A stretch of 64,000 nucleotides of DNA from Synchiropus splendidus (lineage: Eukaryota > Chordata > Actinopteri > Syngnathiformes > Callionymidae), in NCBI RefSeq assembly GCF_027744825.2, contig NC_071340.1:6822501-6886500 (forward strand), read 5' to 3'. The notes under the pieces are model-generated. The model was given only the letters and a program-made list of their open reading frames with translations, was not told the origin of the DNA and did not search any database. Below are positions 1 through 13,140 of this stretch, one piece after another. Both the position numbers and the translations under genes were made by a program. The first letter of the stretch is position 1; every line of letters starts with the position of its first letter.

Positions 1-1171
1 ACCTTCATTGATATTTGGAATATGCTCATATGTCGATGAAATATTACAATTACAAATGATATATGTAGGCGGTACAATCTTCATTTTGACCTTGAGCAAG
101 GTTGGAAAGGAGTCCAAAGTCCATCCAGTTAAACAGGTTTTTCCTTTATCGTGTCAGTATTATTGTTCTTTTTTGTGAGACATATGGAGGATTCCGAGCA
201 AATATGTAAAGGTTATCCCCTATGCATGTGTTTTCTTCAGCCAACCGTGTTCACATTAAACCATAATTCAGCTGTTAACTGCCCATTGTGGTTCATTTTC
301 CGATACTCACTTTGAATATATTTACTACAGAATTCTTGGTTAAACTAAATACCTTTATACCCTTGATATACTGTATTTAAATACAGGCTATCAACTGAGG
401 TCCTGTTTAAATGTAGATTCCACTTCTTCAATATTTAAAAGTTTTTGTTTTTTTATTTCTTCTTCTTATGATTATATATTTTTTTTGTTCCTCCTAAAAC
501 AAAGGGTGTGATTCATTGCGAGAGTAGAATTGAATACTACTCAAGGGATAGTTCAAGTAAGTAATGCAGATGTTAGTTACAGTTATCGACAGAAACCAAT
601 AGCTTCTGGTATATAAACTACTATCTAACGCGTTCTCTTGGAACACATCAAACTCGACTTTAACTCTCAAAACCCTGCCTGAAGAGAATTGTAAATGAAT
701 AAACTTGGCAGCAAGATAAATAACATAAATAATCTGAAAACTGCAGTACAAGCACTCTCTAACATGATATATGATAACATGATATATGTGCATACATACA
801 TCACTTGCATCCCACGTCAACACACAATGTAAACAACAAGCACGTTTACATTAACAGGTTGGTAAAGTGCCTATAAATGGGCTCTGCCATGTTGCCTCAC
901 AGTAGCACAGCACAGTAGCGACATGAATTCACAGTGTGTGAGAAGCCTCACAGGAGGAATACTAAAAAGACATCTGTCTTTTGTTGAGTGTAACAGAAAT
1001 TCTGTGCAATCATTATAGAAATCCATTATGATATGAGAGTGTTTTAAGACAGAAGAGAATGTCCCAGCTAGATGAGGCGCAGGAAGACAATTTGGCCGTC
1101 TCTCAGCCTCCACAGTGGTGTTTTATGGTCCCCACTGTCTTGTAATTGTCAGCAGTTCTGCAGACTACCAT

Positions 1172-1292
1172 GGGTCTGACTTAAAGAAAAGATAGAATAT
1201 AAAGTTATAAAAAAAACCCCCATATATACATACATACATATATATATATATACATATATATATATACACACATATATATGGGGTCTGACTTA
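1172..1292. repeat. TA/TACA tract between 12-bp direct repeats
   Basis: GGGTCTGACTTA occurs at 1172-1183 and again at 1281-1292. Between them is an AT-rich block with an imperfect TA/CATA repeat, bounded by inverted CCCCATATATA and TATATATGGGG. The direct repeats could be a local duplication by slippage or flanks of a small insertion. Confidence 0.5.
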
Positions 1293-2533
1293 TATCTTTA
1301 AGTCTTTTTTATGTTTTTTAAATCACTCTATACCTTTATATCGCAGACAAACAGAAAAATAAAAATGCTACACGCCAAAATATATAACTTTTTACTTATA
1401 ACAGTGGAATCCTGAATTGACAAATAGTTATTTTACAATTCCAGCCAGCAGGTGTAGAAGTCTTCAATCTTGATGGTGCTAAAAAGTGTCCGATCTGACT
1501 CACTTCCATCGTATATGTATTACAGAGGTTGTTTTAATTTTGGGACTGTGACAGGTTTGAAATTTAATAGCAGTTTAATGTTTAGTTACTGCAATTAATC
1601 TGTCAGCTGGAGACAGAAATTATGGGTCAGCAAGCCACAAGTTTAACATAGAAGGTGCCCATTGGTTATGCAATTCAATTACAGTGATAGCTCACAGCTT
1701 CCTATTGTAAAACAATAAGACTGCTGATGCATGCAGAGTCAGAGCCATCCACTGTGGCACCGTTTCAGTAATATAATTCAGCTGGTTTATATTGAGAAAC
1801 TGGATTGTTTATTCCAAGTCAGCGCAATAAAGACAGGAACTAAAACAGATAAGTAATCTTGGGTGAAGAAAACGAAGCAATAGTATTAGAGTAGAAAAGC
1901 ACTCATAGAGGGAAAACCTCTGCCAATAAAGAATCCTTTAAAAAAATACTTGATCCTGATGGGGATCCTCTTCACTCTCAAAATTAAATAATTTGTTCCA
2001 TTGATCTGGGTGTAACTTTTCAAGTTATTTTGAACACAGACAGACAGACCAACGCTGTCAAAACCCCCATTAGTGGTGCTTAATAACTTGGCAGAGTTAC
2101 AGTCAGAGATTGCAGCGTAATCTCAAGTCAAAAGTGTCAAAACGGCAATTCTGCTTTTAAACTTAAATAGTTTCATACCAGTCTTCACCCTATATATCAA
2201 TTAATCGCAGTTTAATCATGTAAGAATATTTGCCACAAGAAGCCACATTTTTCAATTTGAATGAATTTGGTATACAATTGAATCAAATGATGGACCCACA
2301 TACACAATTAAACAACAAAATATGTTTTTATTCATCATTCATCTGCATCAGTTTGCCAGTGGCACAATAAATCACGATGTTGGCTACATTAGAGTTTTTA
2401 CATAACCTTAATATAAACTAAAGCTCTTTTAATGTCTTGAAAATATTTGTATAAGAATTTCAATCTCATAAGAATTTCAAGTACATTCAGACTAGTGGAA
2501 ACCGTGGCCATTGTGTAGCGAAAAACATCCCTG

Positions 2534-2560
2534 AACAAAAGCAAACAGATTGCTTTTGTT
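2534..2560. repeat. perfect 11-bp hairpin
   Basis: Arms AACAAAAGCAA and TTGCTTTTGTT are separated by a 5-nt loop, followed by a TTTG-rich stretch. No function is inferred. Confidence 0.6.
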
Positions 2561-4635
2561 TGCTTTGTTTGTTGTTTGTTGTTCTTGTTATCATCCTAGC
2601 TGCGTAGGTTGGTACAATGGTTGCTACAATGAACAAACATTGAAAACATAGAATTCCTCAGAGCCATCCTCTTTCTTCAAATTTAAATTTGAATCCATAG
2701 GTAGATTTATTTTGCTCCTGAATACATTAAAAGGAGATAAAATCTGTCGTGACAGAATTCAACTGCCTCCCCTTAACTGGACTCAGGTTTTCGAGAAACA
2801 ATTATAGAATAGATTTATGAAATTTCTGGCTATAAATTGATGGTACTATATTTGAATATGTCTATGTACGTGTATCTATGTATAAAAAAACAATTATGAT
2901 TACATTTGAAACTTATTCGTTCTGTTAAATTATGAAACCGCAGAAGTAGTTCTGATGTGATCAAATTTAGCCAGTGAGATCCACAGTGAAGAATGCTGAA
3001 TTATAAACCAGCTGCACAGCTCTGATTGGTAAATACTGCATATTAATTTGCTCTACTCATCATTATCATCCCACACTGTCTGACAGCAGGCAGCCAGTGA
3101 TGAGAAAAGCTGGCAGAGCTGCAGATCTTGGCTCAGGCGGGTTTCAAGCATGTGTGGTGTGTCTTCTGTCTGCTGGCATGAAGCAGCTCACAGGGATTCA
3201 TCAGCATGCTGCTCTACAGGACTCTGTCACTACACAACGAGAAATTTAATTAAAATCTCAAACTCACAAATCAGCCAAATACCAGCTGAACATTTTCTCA
3301 AACATTTAATATTAATGTTCATTGACAAATGAAGAACAAAGCTTCCCCTTGCCATCAAAACCACTGGTCAAAAGGACCATCAAGTCAACTTGAAGATGTA
3401 AAATAAACAAAGATGAAATGTGAATTTAAGCACTTGTTTTCTACATTCTGCAGAAGATGTTCTGTATTCATGTATTGATGCGAAGATTAAGTTGTTGAAA
3501 TGGTGATGCCCAAATTTGACACATAGTGAAAAGACTTCACTTTGAATGAAGTACACTAAGAGTAACTTTTATTCCCTCCCTGTGAGCAGCTTTACAAGCT
3601 AAGTGTTCACTTTCAAGAATGTAAAGCATGTAATTCATGGCCTATTTTCATCTTCTTCAACCTTTAGCCAGTGTGTATACCTGTACCACACAGTACCAAC
3701 TAATGCAATGGCAGCTGGGACAAATACAAATTTAACAAAGAAACAATGAGGACATTTAACCCTTGTTGATTGATCATACACAACTGTCTAATTGTACTAG
3801 TTACACACAAACATAAATTATGAACAAAGTGTACTTGGAACACAACAGTGTACACAGCCAAAAATCTGTTAGTGTACTAAAATATAGAGTAGGTGGTATT
3901 TGTCATTTCACCCATCCTCAAATCACCCTCTACTTTCAAACTCCCTCCCTTCACATGTTTTCTAAATGGATTTTCCCATGCATTTGTGCACTCAGAATTC
4001 TGACCTTGTTCAATGTTTTATCTCTGTTCATTTATTGCATTAGAGGACATTTCACACATACAATTTACTCATTGTTGAAAACAAGCTGTTAAAGCACCGT
4101 GACTTTGCCAGTCAGTTGTATTATCTATAAAACCTCATTTGATAGAGCACACAAACGCACCGGTGCCAACACTACATCTTATGGGCAGAAAGATAATAAC
4201 TGCGACATGTTGATGGTACTTACAACTTTTTCATTAACTTTTGGTTGAGCTCTGAAACAAGTGAAATAACAGAAATGTTCTGTTATTTGAAGACCCAAGC
4301 CAAATGAAGCTGCAGCAAAGGGATGACCATCACGTCGATTGCGATCTGCAGGTCAATCGGAAAAATAACATACACAAGAAACGATGACAGGTTGATTCTG
4401 GTCGAACTACCTTCAGTCCAGCTAACTCGAAGACGTTAGTCGTTCATTTGAATCACATACACAGCTTAGCATGAGAGGTGCAATGACTCTTAACAATAAA
4501 CTGTGTCACGGTGACATGATGCACCATTGCCCACTCAACCAATCACAGTGGTGATCACTACAATATGGATTTTTATGTGCTAATAATCTTGCCGGAAAGA
4601 TGTCGAGCCTCGTCACATTAGGCTAATGAAATGAC

Positions 4636-4660
4636 AGGCGTTTTATTCATTAAAACGCCT
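4636..4660. repeat. perfect 10-bp hairpin
   Basis: Arms AGGCGTTTTA (4636-4645) and TAAAACGCCT (4651-4660) flank a TTCAT loop. It lies in a moderately CpG-bearing stretch without a gene. It could be a structured or protein-binding element, or chance. Confidence 0.6.
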
Positions 4661-7600
4661 TTTAAAGCGCCCAATAAGCAACACATATAATATATCCCCG
4701 GTCACTTCATTGGTGTTCTCACAGCCAAAAATCTGTTCTCCTCCAGTGCATGTAGATATTGTGACTCATGATGATTTTGCACTGACAGTCAGCCAGGCTG
4801 ATTCCCAAAAAGATAACGTTTTAAGTTCAACAAACAGCCATTTGGTCCGTTTAGGCTCCTGGAGTGATTGAGTAGGACACCCCTGGGTTAGCTCTCTTTC
4901 AGTCAGAAGGAGCTGAGTGAATAGTTGAAAATGCTCCCTTTAATGGAGCCCAGGCTTCAACAGTACCAGTCTTGATTTTGATCAATTTCATTCTGGCAGA
5001 AACAGCATGGTCAAAAAACAAATCAGACAGTGAATGGCTGACAAAAACAACATTTCTAACAATCATCCCCTTCAGTGTTGAAGAGTCTGTGCAAAGAAAA
5101 TGACACAAAAATGGATTATTACCAATATGTGGCGTCAACAACACATTCTGGGCTCTAAATATGTCTTGTTGATCCGTATATCCTTAATTAATTTTACTTG
5201 CTTCATTACACAGACAAGTGGACTGGAGTCCAGGATTTGTAAAGATTAGGTCAGCAGAAAAAGTGCTCCATCTGAGGAATGAAAACCCAGCTTAAGTTGA
5301 CTGCTGACTAGTAAGTGCGAATGAACTGCATCTGACCTTGTGGCTCTCTTTACATTGGTCAAGAATAAGTGCACAGAGGAGGGAGCCATGAAAAAGTGCA
5401 TGTACAGTACATAATAACAGATTTGAATTATTGATGAAATGAATCATTTCCTTTAAAAAGCAATATTTCTGATTTCCATTCACAGTATATTGCAATATGC
5501 ATTTTTTATTTATTTATTTTTAAGTGAGTGACATTGAAATTCAAACATCATTGTTTACCTAGAGGATGAATGCAGCCTTATTTATTAGCTTCCAAAAGAT
5601 GAATTATTCAGTACATGATCTTCATTTTATTACTGTGGCACATAAACAATCAGGCTTTATCCCATGATCTGTTTGGCTAAAAGGTTTGACGATAAAGAAA
5701 CAATGTTTTATAAGCAGGTCACCCGTTTTGTAAACCAAGCAACACTGTTTAGTCAGAGTTGAAGAATGGTTCAGCAAGACACACAATGTGATTTATTAAG
5801 CCTGGCAAGAAATTTGACTACATTAGATTTAAGGTCAATGTCAAAAATGTTGACAAATACCGTATATATTATGCATTCCAACACCCCACTGTGACTGCTT
5901 TACAAGAAGTGCTTGTCAGCTACTGTCGCTGAGACAGGGGTGAGAATAGTCCAACAGATGTCAGGGTCATCATTTGAATTACAAAATCTTGAAGAGAGGC
6001 CATTAATCGTGCAACAACAATATTGATTGTCTCAATATAGCTGTATACTTTAGGCACAAGAGGCCATTGTTAGGGCACACAGCGGTCACTCAAACATTAC
6101 CAAGTCTGGGAGCACAGAAGAAAGAAATGTACTAACCCAACGTTGGCAACAGTGTTGGGGGGCACCCTCAAAACTCGGACACATGGGGCTTCTATTTGAT
6201 TCTAGTGTCTAGAGTGGGTTCTGTGTTAATCTTGAGTACAATGGATCTCTCCAGCAGGGAGTCAGACGATGCAAAGCAATGTTAATCCGGTACATTTTCA
6301 GCAGTAAGTTCAATAGAACATGCAGGCTTTGAATCACACTTGCAGCTGATGCATCACCAAACGACAGAGCTGGCTGTGTTGATGGTCTCACTTGATACTT
6401 AACACCACAGACATCTCACACTGACAAGGAAAGTGAACTGAAATAAACATGTCATGACATGACATGAGTTGGACTGTACAGTTAAACTGACTGTTGTTGA
6501 ACCGCTCCTACTTGGTCATAAGACAGTGCTATCACTATTGGAGTAACTAAGCGACACCTCTGTGACTGGTGGAGTGGGTTGCCACATGTTTTTAACCACA
6601 TTCTCACAAAGCACGCTTCAGCTCCGCAGTGGACGCCTGTGAACGTCACATTCTATTACGCTGCAATGTTGATTATATTCATCCAAATTGTTCAGGCCTA
6701 ACTGGAAGTGGGATGTAAAGTGAAGTCAGTAAACAATTCTGGACTTATTTTTTATTTTCACGACATCAGGACCTAGTGACATTATTATTATCTAGTCATT
6801 GGAGTAATTTGGATACATTTACTTAGTTAGACAAAGAGGGTTGCTAGAGTGCAAAGAACTGAGGGAAGGTCATCTCAGCCGAGATTAATTCACTCTCTGG
6901 TTTTCCAAGGTTGAACGCTTCAATTAACATATTTTAATACTTTCAGCTACCAAATGGTCTTAAAAGCGTACTTGTGCTTAAGTCAAAATATATGAAAAAT
7001 GAAAAACACTAACTATGTGATGCTGGATATATACCAAACAACTTTCAAAACTTTGGACATGTCCCATGAAACATGCTTCTACAGCATAACTTTGTTGACA
7101 TTTTAGAGATGTTTTAAAATCCCTTGTTAATTAGTGAGGATTTTCTGATGTTACATACCGGAGTAAACACTCAGAAAAGACTTTGCTGTGAAGTCGCTAA
7201 GCTAAGGCAGCATATACAGGTAATTGGTGGAGAGAAATGCTAGCCTCAGTAGTGTTTTGGACAGCCAAGTTATGTTTATGTAAGAGAGGCAAACTGATCA
7301 GTATTGCAATACATATATGAGAAACACATTAAAAACAGTCATGTGCTTCCTTCATTGTTTACATTCACAAATGGAAAACCACAGCACAACAATAGAAATC
7401 TAAACATCTAACAATGCTCTAAGAAGAACAGCCGTATCACACTCAGTAGTGTTCAGAAGAGGTGAATATGCAAATGACATTATTGAAAACCAGGCAAGTT
7501 AATTTGCGAAGCGTTTTGGACTCTACTAAGGGACTAGAGCAGCATGGTCCATTAAAATTACTCAATCAGACAAGTGATTTGCTTAATTACGAATTTTGAG

Positions 7601-8137
7601 TATGGGGAGTTGTATAATTGTTATGAGGACACATGCTGACAGTAGTGCCTTTCAGCTTTTAGTTGAGAGGAAGAAAAAAAATAGGATGTGGTGTGAAATA
7701 TAAAAGCAAACAAAAGCCAATGAAGTCAGTCTCATTAGTTTGCTATCAACCTTAGTGAAACCATGCTGTCATCTCTTTTTAAAACCTTGACAGGCACTTA
7801 AGCACACACATTTAACAAGATAGTAAAACTGAATAATTATAGAAATACACGCCAAAGAACAAATGAACAAGGACTCAAATGTAGAAAAATATAACTGCAC
7901 TTTTTAACAACAAAGCAAATAAAATTAAGTAATTATAATAAGAGAAAAACAATCTCCGCTCAGCACAGCGTCAGAGTCAGAACTGATTTTATGGTGTGCC
8001 AGAACCGTGTCAGACTCCACCATCCTCAGCCAATGTTGCCAAAAACACCAATGAACAACCACTCTAATAGATTAGTAGAATAAACGTACACAATTTTTTT
8101 GTATCCCACACTAGAGACTATAGAATTCACAAGCTAT

Positions 8138-9312
8138 TAGTGCTTCGTTGAAAAAATAGATTTTCGGATTCTGAATCAATTTTACACATTCATTCCTTAA
8201 AATCGATTCATAGGTCCAAAGATCGGATGAATTAATTCAAGTTTTAACACATATTCCCCGGGTGAAGTCCAACCCCTTTGACGCAGGCGCGCACCTGTGA
8301 CACCAAAGTCAAAACAACATAGCTCCTCACAGCTTATGCCAAATGGAGGTATTGAAAGTATTGCGGAAATGTGAACATGAACCACATCACGTGACATAAC
8401 CAAGAGCTCCTGTCCATGCCATCCACCGGGCCACAACAAATGAAACTCAAGCAAACTTTACCACCAGGTAATTCTGCACGTTCTCTCAAGCAAGGGCTTC
8501 AGGCGGCTAATGAAAGTAACAGAGCCACACTACGTTATGGTGCCTTGCTGTGAAGTGTGAAGAAGTAATCCCAAACACGTACCAGTCAGTAAAAGAAAAC
8601 GTGACAAGTAAGGTTCAGTCAACAGTCAGGGTGGGCATTACAAGTTATACATGGACATCTGTGGCTCTGCAGTCTTACATGAGTCAGACAACTCACTATA
8701 TTGATGAGGAGTGGACCCTCATCTCGTACGTACCACAGACCACAGAGGTTGAAACTGTTTAAATACCGTACAACGGCCGTCAGGTTGTTGTGAAGTCAGT
8801 AACCAGCATTCTGTTTACATTTTCACTGGTTGACAATATCTTTTTTCATATTGATAATAAAATAAAAATGCATTTGTATTAAACAGATGCATCTTAGGGG
8901 TGAATTTTTAATGTCATATTTCTAATAATGCACCAGTCCCATGAGCAGTCCATCGCCGCAGGTAAAGACACATCTGGCGTTTGCAGTCTTGGATCTTTCC
9001 GGTGATCCTGCCAGCATGTTTGTGAAAGCAATGCTAAAACCTGGGAGGGGACTGAACCTTCCTATTTTCACCAGTCTTACAGTCATCATTTACTTCCAAT
9101 CCTTCATTCATTTCCTGTTGAATGTTAATATGATATTAGTATTAATATGTTGCATAACTAGTCATGTGATTATGGCAACAGCTCAGAAAATGGTTTTAAA
9201 ACTAACCCGAATTGAGATCGGATCAAATTGAATTCAATTGTGATAATAAATTCTAAGTCATGAGAATCAGAATGGAATCGATTCTTGAAGTCAGAATCGA
9301 TACTCAGCCATA
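8138..9312 (+). mobile_element. hAT-type DNA transposon copy, non-autonomous
   Basis: A 1,175-bp element bounded by a perfect 8-bp direct duplication, CAAGCTAT at 8130-8137 and 9313-9320, the target-site length of hAT transposons. The ends are imperfect inverted repeats: TAGTGCTTCGT on the left, and TATGGCTGAGT read inward from the right. Subterminal copies of AATCGATTC occur on both sides, as in fish hAT families with TAGGGCTGGGT-like ends. The interior holds a broken transposase piece. The intact duplication marks the boundaries exactly. Confidence 0.8.
8544..8762 (+). pseudogene. hAT transposase fragment
   Basis: About 70 codons resemble the core of hAT/ZBED-like transposases. The frame reads SVALQSYMSQTTHYIDEEW and then LISYVPQT, matching the family pattern 'TS.A..SY...TAHYI..EW.L.S.VLQT', preceded by a segment like 'E.VIP..Y..VKE.V'. 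The rest of the protein (BED finger, later catalytic region, C-terminal dimerisation domain) is absent, so no functional transposase can be made. It lies inside the hAT copy with the 8-bp target duplication. Confidence 0.7.
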
Positions 9313-10215
9313 CAAGCTATATTTTTAACTGGCACGACTTTGTTATCAGTTCACGTTCAATTGAGAAACAGTACGTAAGCTTATGCAACTCTGATGTAAC
9401 TTACGCTTAACTATTGATTGTTTAGGTTGTACTGTGAAATGTACTTTCAAAAGCCAAAAACTCAAAGGTGATGACAGATCAAGGCTATATTTGTCCAGGC
9501 CGCATTCAGCCAGAGGTTTTAAAGCAGGAACCTGCTGAGTTCACCCTATTCTGCCTTGTTGCTGAGAGCTACACAGAGTGGGAGAAATCTGTGGGAGTAA
9601 CCTTTGGTGGAGCAAAGCACAGTCTGAGTGCTTAAAGGTTTTATGTTAAGGTCAACTGTTTGAGCTTCATATCAGCTGGGTCCCAGTTGGGAGAACTATA
9701 TGCTTCCCACTCAAAAGAATCCCTGAAGTATTGAGTATCTTCACAGAGAAAAATGAAAGACTAGTATTAACTCTTCACTGTCTGCGAGAGACAATACTGT
9801 AGGAAAATAATGTTAACCAACAACTGACTACCAAGTTCTGTGACTTTTCTGTGTTTACTGAGAGATCTCTAACAGCTAAATAATATTGTTAGATCAAGCG
9901 TGTCTTTGATACTTTCTTTAAAGCTGAGCGGGATAATGCTTTTCAAGACGTGATGGAAGCGTTGCCACTACCTGCGGTGTGCTGAGTGATACATATGGCT
10001 GTGATGTTTTTTTAAGTTTTAGTAATAGTCATGAATGTAGTTCTCAATGCTATCCCATGTCAAAATATTATATTTACCCAATGCTGTGACAAATAAAGCA
10101 TGAGTTGAGTATATGTGGTCTAACTTTTAACTCAACTTTTCCCTTCATTTATTTTCTTTTCTCATTTTTCAAACCCTTATTATAGACGGATGGACTCGAG
10201 TCTAAAAGTGTAATT
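9313..10215. other. non-coding spacer between two hAT relics
   Basis: No recognisable gene, RNA or repeat. Frames are short and interrupted. Confidence 0.5.
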
Positions 10216-11090
10216 TATATAATAAACCAGTCAACAACACCATGGAGGGCTCATTGCAGAACATGAAATCTAGGCGTGAGTTTGAAAAAAACACTTCCGA
10301 TCTATGGTCCCATCTCAGAGTTTGTCATCCCAGGTGATAAAAAAACTGCACCAGAAGAAACGTGAAGTAGAATTAGCATCTCACGCAGGAACTTCATCGC
10401 AGCCAATAATACAGGACACGTTTGATAAACAAAGGAAGGGGACAAATTCTGATAACAGGTCTAAACATCTGGGCAAACTGAACTAGTCTTGGAGATGATA
10501 AGCCACTGACAACCAGCCATTTACGGTGGTGTCTGATGGTGGCTTTAAGTTAGCTGCAGCAGAGGCAATGCAATGAAAATTGAGACGTGTCACAGAACTG
10601 ACAACCTCCCGGAAGTTTGCCTCAAGTTGTGGAGAAGATTCACCGTAGATAGCTGGTCTAGAGTGACACAATTTCTCATGAACTTGACATGCCATTTCGT
10701 TGACAGTGAATGGACAAAAGCAACTAGTATTAGATACAACAGTGATGCTTGATCCTACACTGGGACATACCTGAAAAAGCCATCCCTCAGTATGCTTGTG
10801 TACAATTTAGTAGAAACCTTTCTCTCAATAGAGGACGTGACACTTCTGGTGAGCCACAGTAACACATTAGGATCCTGCATTCATGCCTGTGCTGACTATA
10901 AGATGATGGGGCACCATCCAGAAAAGGCATTGGGACAGTCAGACAAGCCACGAAGGAGAGTCTGCAGAGGAGTGTCTCAAAATTGGAAGACACAAAACCT
11001 GTGGTGCTGGTGTGACTCTCAGATTTGCATTATCAGAGTAATGTATTTTCATTTGCCACTCGCTGACCAACGCTTAAGTGTGGCTGAATG
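10216..11090 (+). pseudogene. decayed hAT transposase pseudogene with BED finger remnant
   Basis: Pieces of a hAT transposase appear in order but in different frames. A BED zinc-finger end, NTSDLWSHLRVCHP, lies near 10290-10330. It is followed by a linker ending SSQPIIQDTFDKQRKG, then QPFTVVSDGGFK at about 10513-10548 (family 'PYSVVE..GF'), CHFVDSEWTKA near 10688 (family 'AHFID.EW') and SIEDVTLLVSHSNT near 10820 ('VTDNAAN' region). Stops and frameshifts separate the pieces. Terminal repeats were not resolved, so the element limits are approximate. It differs from the fragment at 8.5 kb, so two separate insertions are likely. Confidence 0.6.
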
Positions 11091-12527
11091 AGGAAGAGGA
11101 CACTGTCTCACAACAGGCCACCCGAGGGGTGCAAGCTGTCACAGATGAAGCCAATGTGGACCGTGCAGGCAACTACAATGGATAGTGGATGGATGGATGG
11201 ATTAGATAGGTTAAACATTCCAATTGCTTACATAAACAAATGCTTTAAACAGTGTTGAAGTTTGCATTCTTCTGCATCATATACTTGCACTGCAAATGAA
11301 TATCGGCTCCATGAATCGGTTGTTGCCCTCTCAGACGACTAATAATCGAACATTGGTCAATTGCTATTGCAGAACCCACTTAACATTCAGGCAAATGATT
11401 AGGAAAGCATCTTTTCATACTGGTGAACTACACTATCAGAAGCACAAATATGCTTTCAACTACCAAACCAAAATCAAAAAGATATTTGAGGCATTCTACA
11501 CATTTCCCAGATGCACCCCAGGAGGCATAAATTGAAGTAAAAAGAGTCACAAAAAGCATAGACAAGAGGAGGACAGACTAAAATCCTCCCTTTGAAAAGA
11601 TGGGCTGCTGAAATGACTGTGACATTTGAAAAGGCCAGACTTCCTGAGAGGCATTGACTCTTCTTCCATTAGAGCAGGGTACTCCATGATTACACATATC
11701 AATAACATCTAACTGGAGCCCTTGGGCCTTTTCTTATCTCTAATACTAGTATGTACTGTATATGTTTATGAGAGTCTCTGAGCTCGCCTGTGTGTGTGGA
11801 TAAACAGAGGGATGTCAGCTCTGGCTCCAGACGTTGTGCAGCTCTGTTAAAGGATGTGCTGGCCAGTCAATTGTTGTAACAAGATTAAACAGGACAAACA
11901 GGATGTGTCTTTAGTGGCATTTAGAGCTTCTGGGAAACACTTGGCAATAATATGTGCATTTAAGGTTTCAGGTGATGAGTTGGAGCCAGAAAAACATGCT
12001 GCCAGCCATAAACACGAGGGCTGCTTGGTTCCATTAATTATGTTTTTTGTGTTTAATTGACATCTGTGGTGTAAAATCCTTATGGTCAACAAGGCTCAGG
12101 TGTCAGAGTGTATTTTTTTCAACTACATGTACATTGCTAAGATGACAGCAAGCCATTTTTCCTCAGGAAATGAAAAACACAAAAATGTATTAAGTGAACT
12201 GAACAGCTGTTCACCTGGATCTTCGCCTGGTTCCTTTTCATATCCACCTTCAACACCATCATCCATGAACTTCCTCAGGACAAGCCGTTCCTGCCAGGTA
12301 TGCCAAACTGAATATGGATTATGGACCACCTGTCTGGCAGGTGTCAAGCAGGAGGAACATTTCCCTCTTTCCCAAATTGTCAGCACTGCCCCCTTTGAGC
12401 CACTTACTGCAGAGACCAGCTCCTCTTAGAAACATGTAGTTATTCCTTTAATTACGGGACTAAAGTCTCTTCTGAACAAAGAGGTTGAGATGTTCACTGA
12501 GTTAGAACAGTCACAGTCCATCAACAC
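11091..12527. other. non-coding region with a short GGAT repeat
   Basis: No convincing gene. A few GGAT units occur near 11181-11201. A 115-codon open frame at 12082-12429 (plus) overlaps an 87-codon frame on the other strand. Neither resembles a known family and both look like chance frames. Confidence 0.5.
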
Positions 12528-13140
12528 TAAGGCTGGGGAACTCTGGGTCCTTCACGATACAATTCTATCACAATTTTTATTTGCAATATTTATCAACATA
12601 TTGATCTATTGCTAGAAATTTACACCACAACACATCACAATATCTGTACCACTTAAGTAATTCTCAATTTATTGACTGCTCTGAATCAATTTCAGAAGAA
12701 AAACAAAAGCTTGTCCATCAATTTCACATGCATGACAACCCAGTAAAGTCAAAATATATACTGCACAGTGGCGGTTCTTTCCACGCACAGACCGCATTGT
12801 TATGCAGAAGATAGCCGAGTCTGATCATGTAGCTCTTAGCAAGCAAAGCAATTCACCCCCATGACAAAGAGTTGCGACGTGAGACCTTGAGTCCTTCTGT
12901 TTCGATAACGTAGGGCCTGACAAAATAGGCTGTTAGAATACAAACATTTAACATAACAGCAAGTCGGCCATGGCTCTGTGACTGGTATCGTGCTGCACTC
13001 CGATGCCAAACCAGCGATGCTAGCTCGTCCATCATCCCGCTATTGTTGCTGGTAAGAGACCCCACAATGACGGACGCCCACATGGTTGGCAGTTATTATG
13101 CACTGAAAAAAAACCAGTTGCTTATATTCTCAAATGTAAG
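12528..13140. mobile_element. probable hAT-like MITE, right end unresolved
   Basis: The left end, TAAGGCTGGGGAAC followed by TCTGGGTCCTTCACGATACA and alternating TATCAC/ATATT motifs, resembles fish hAT-derived short elements with TAGGGCTGGG-type ends. A matching right end and target duplication were not found, so the element may be truncated and its right limit is a guess. Confidence 0.3.

Larger units (their letters stand above)
1..8137. other. AT-rich non-coding region
   Basis: About 8 kb without a recognisable gene. The open frames are short (under about 110 codons), AT-driven and resemble no known family. Small local structures (hairpins, an interrupted TA/CA tract) are listed separately. 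It may be intergenic or the intron of a gene outside the window. Confidence 0.6.
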
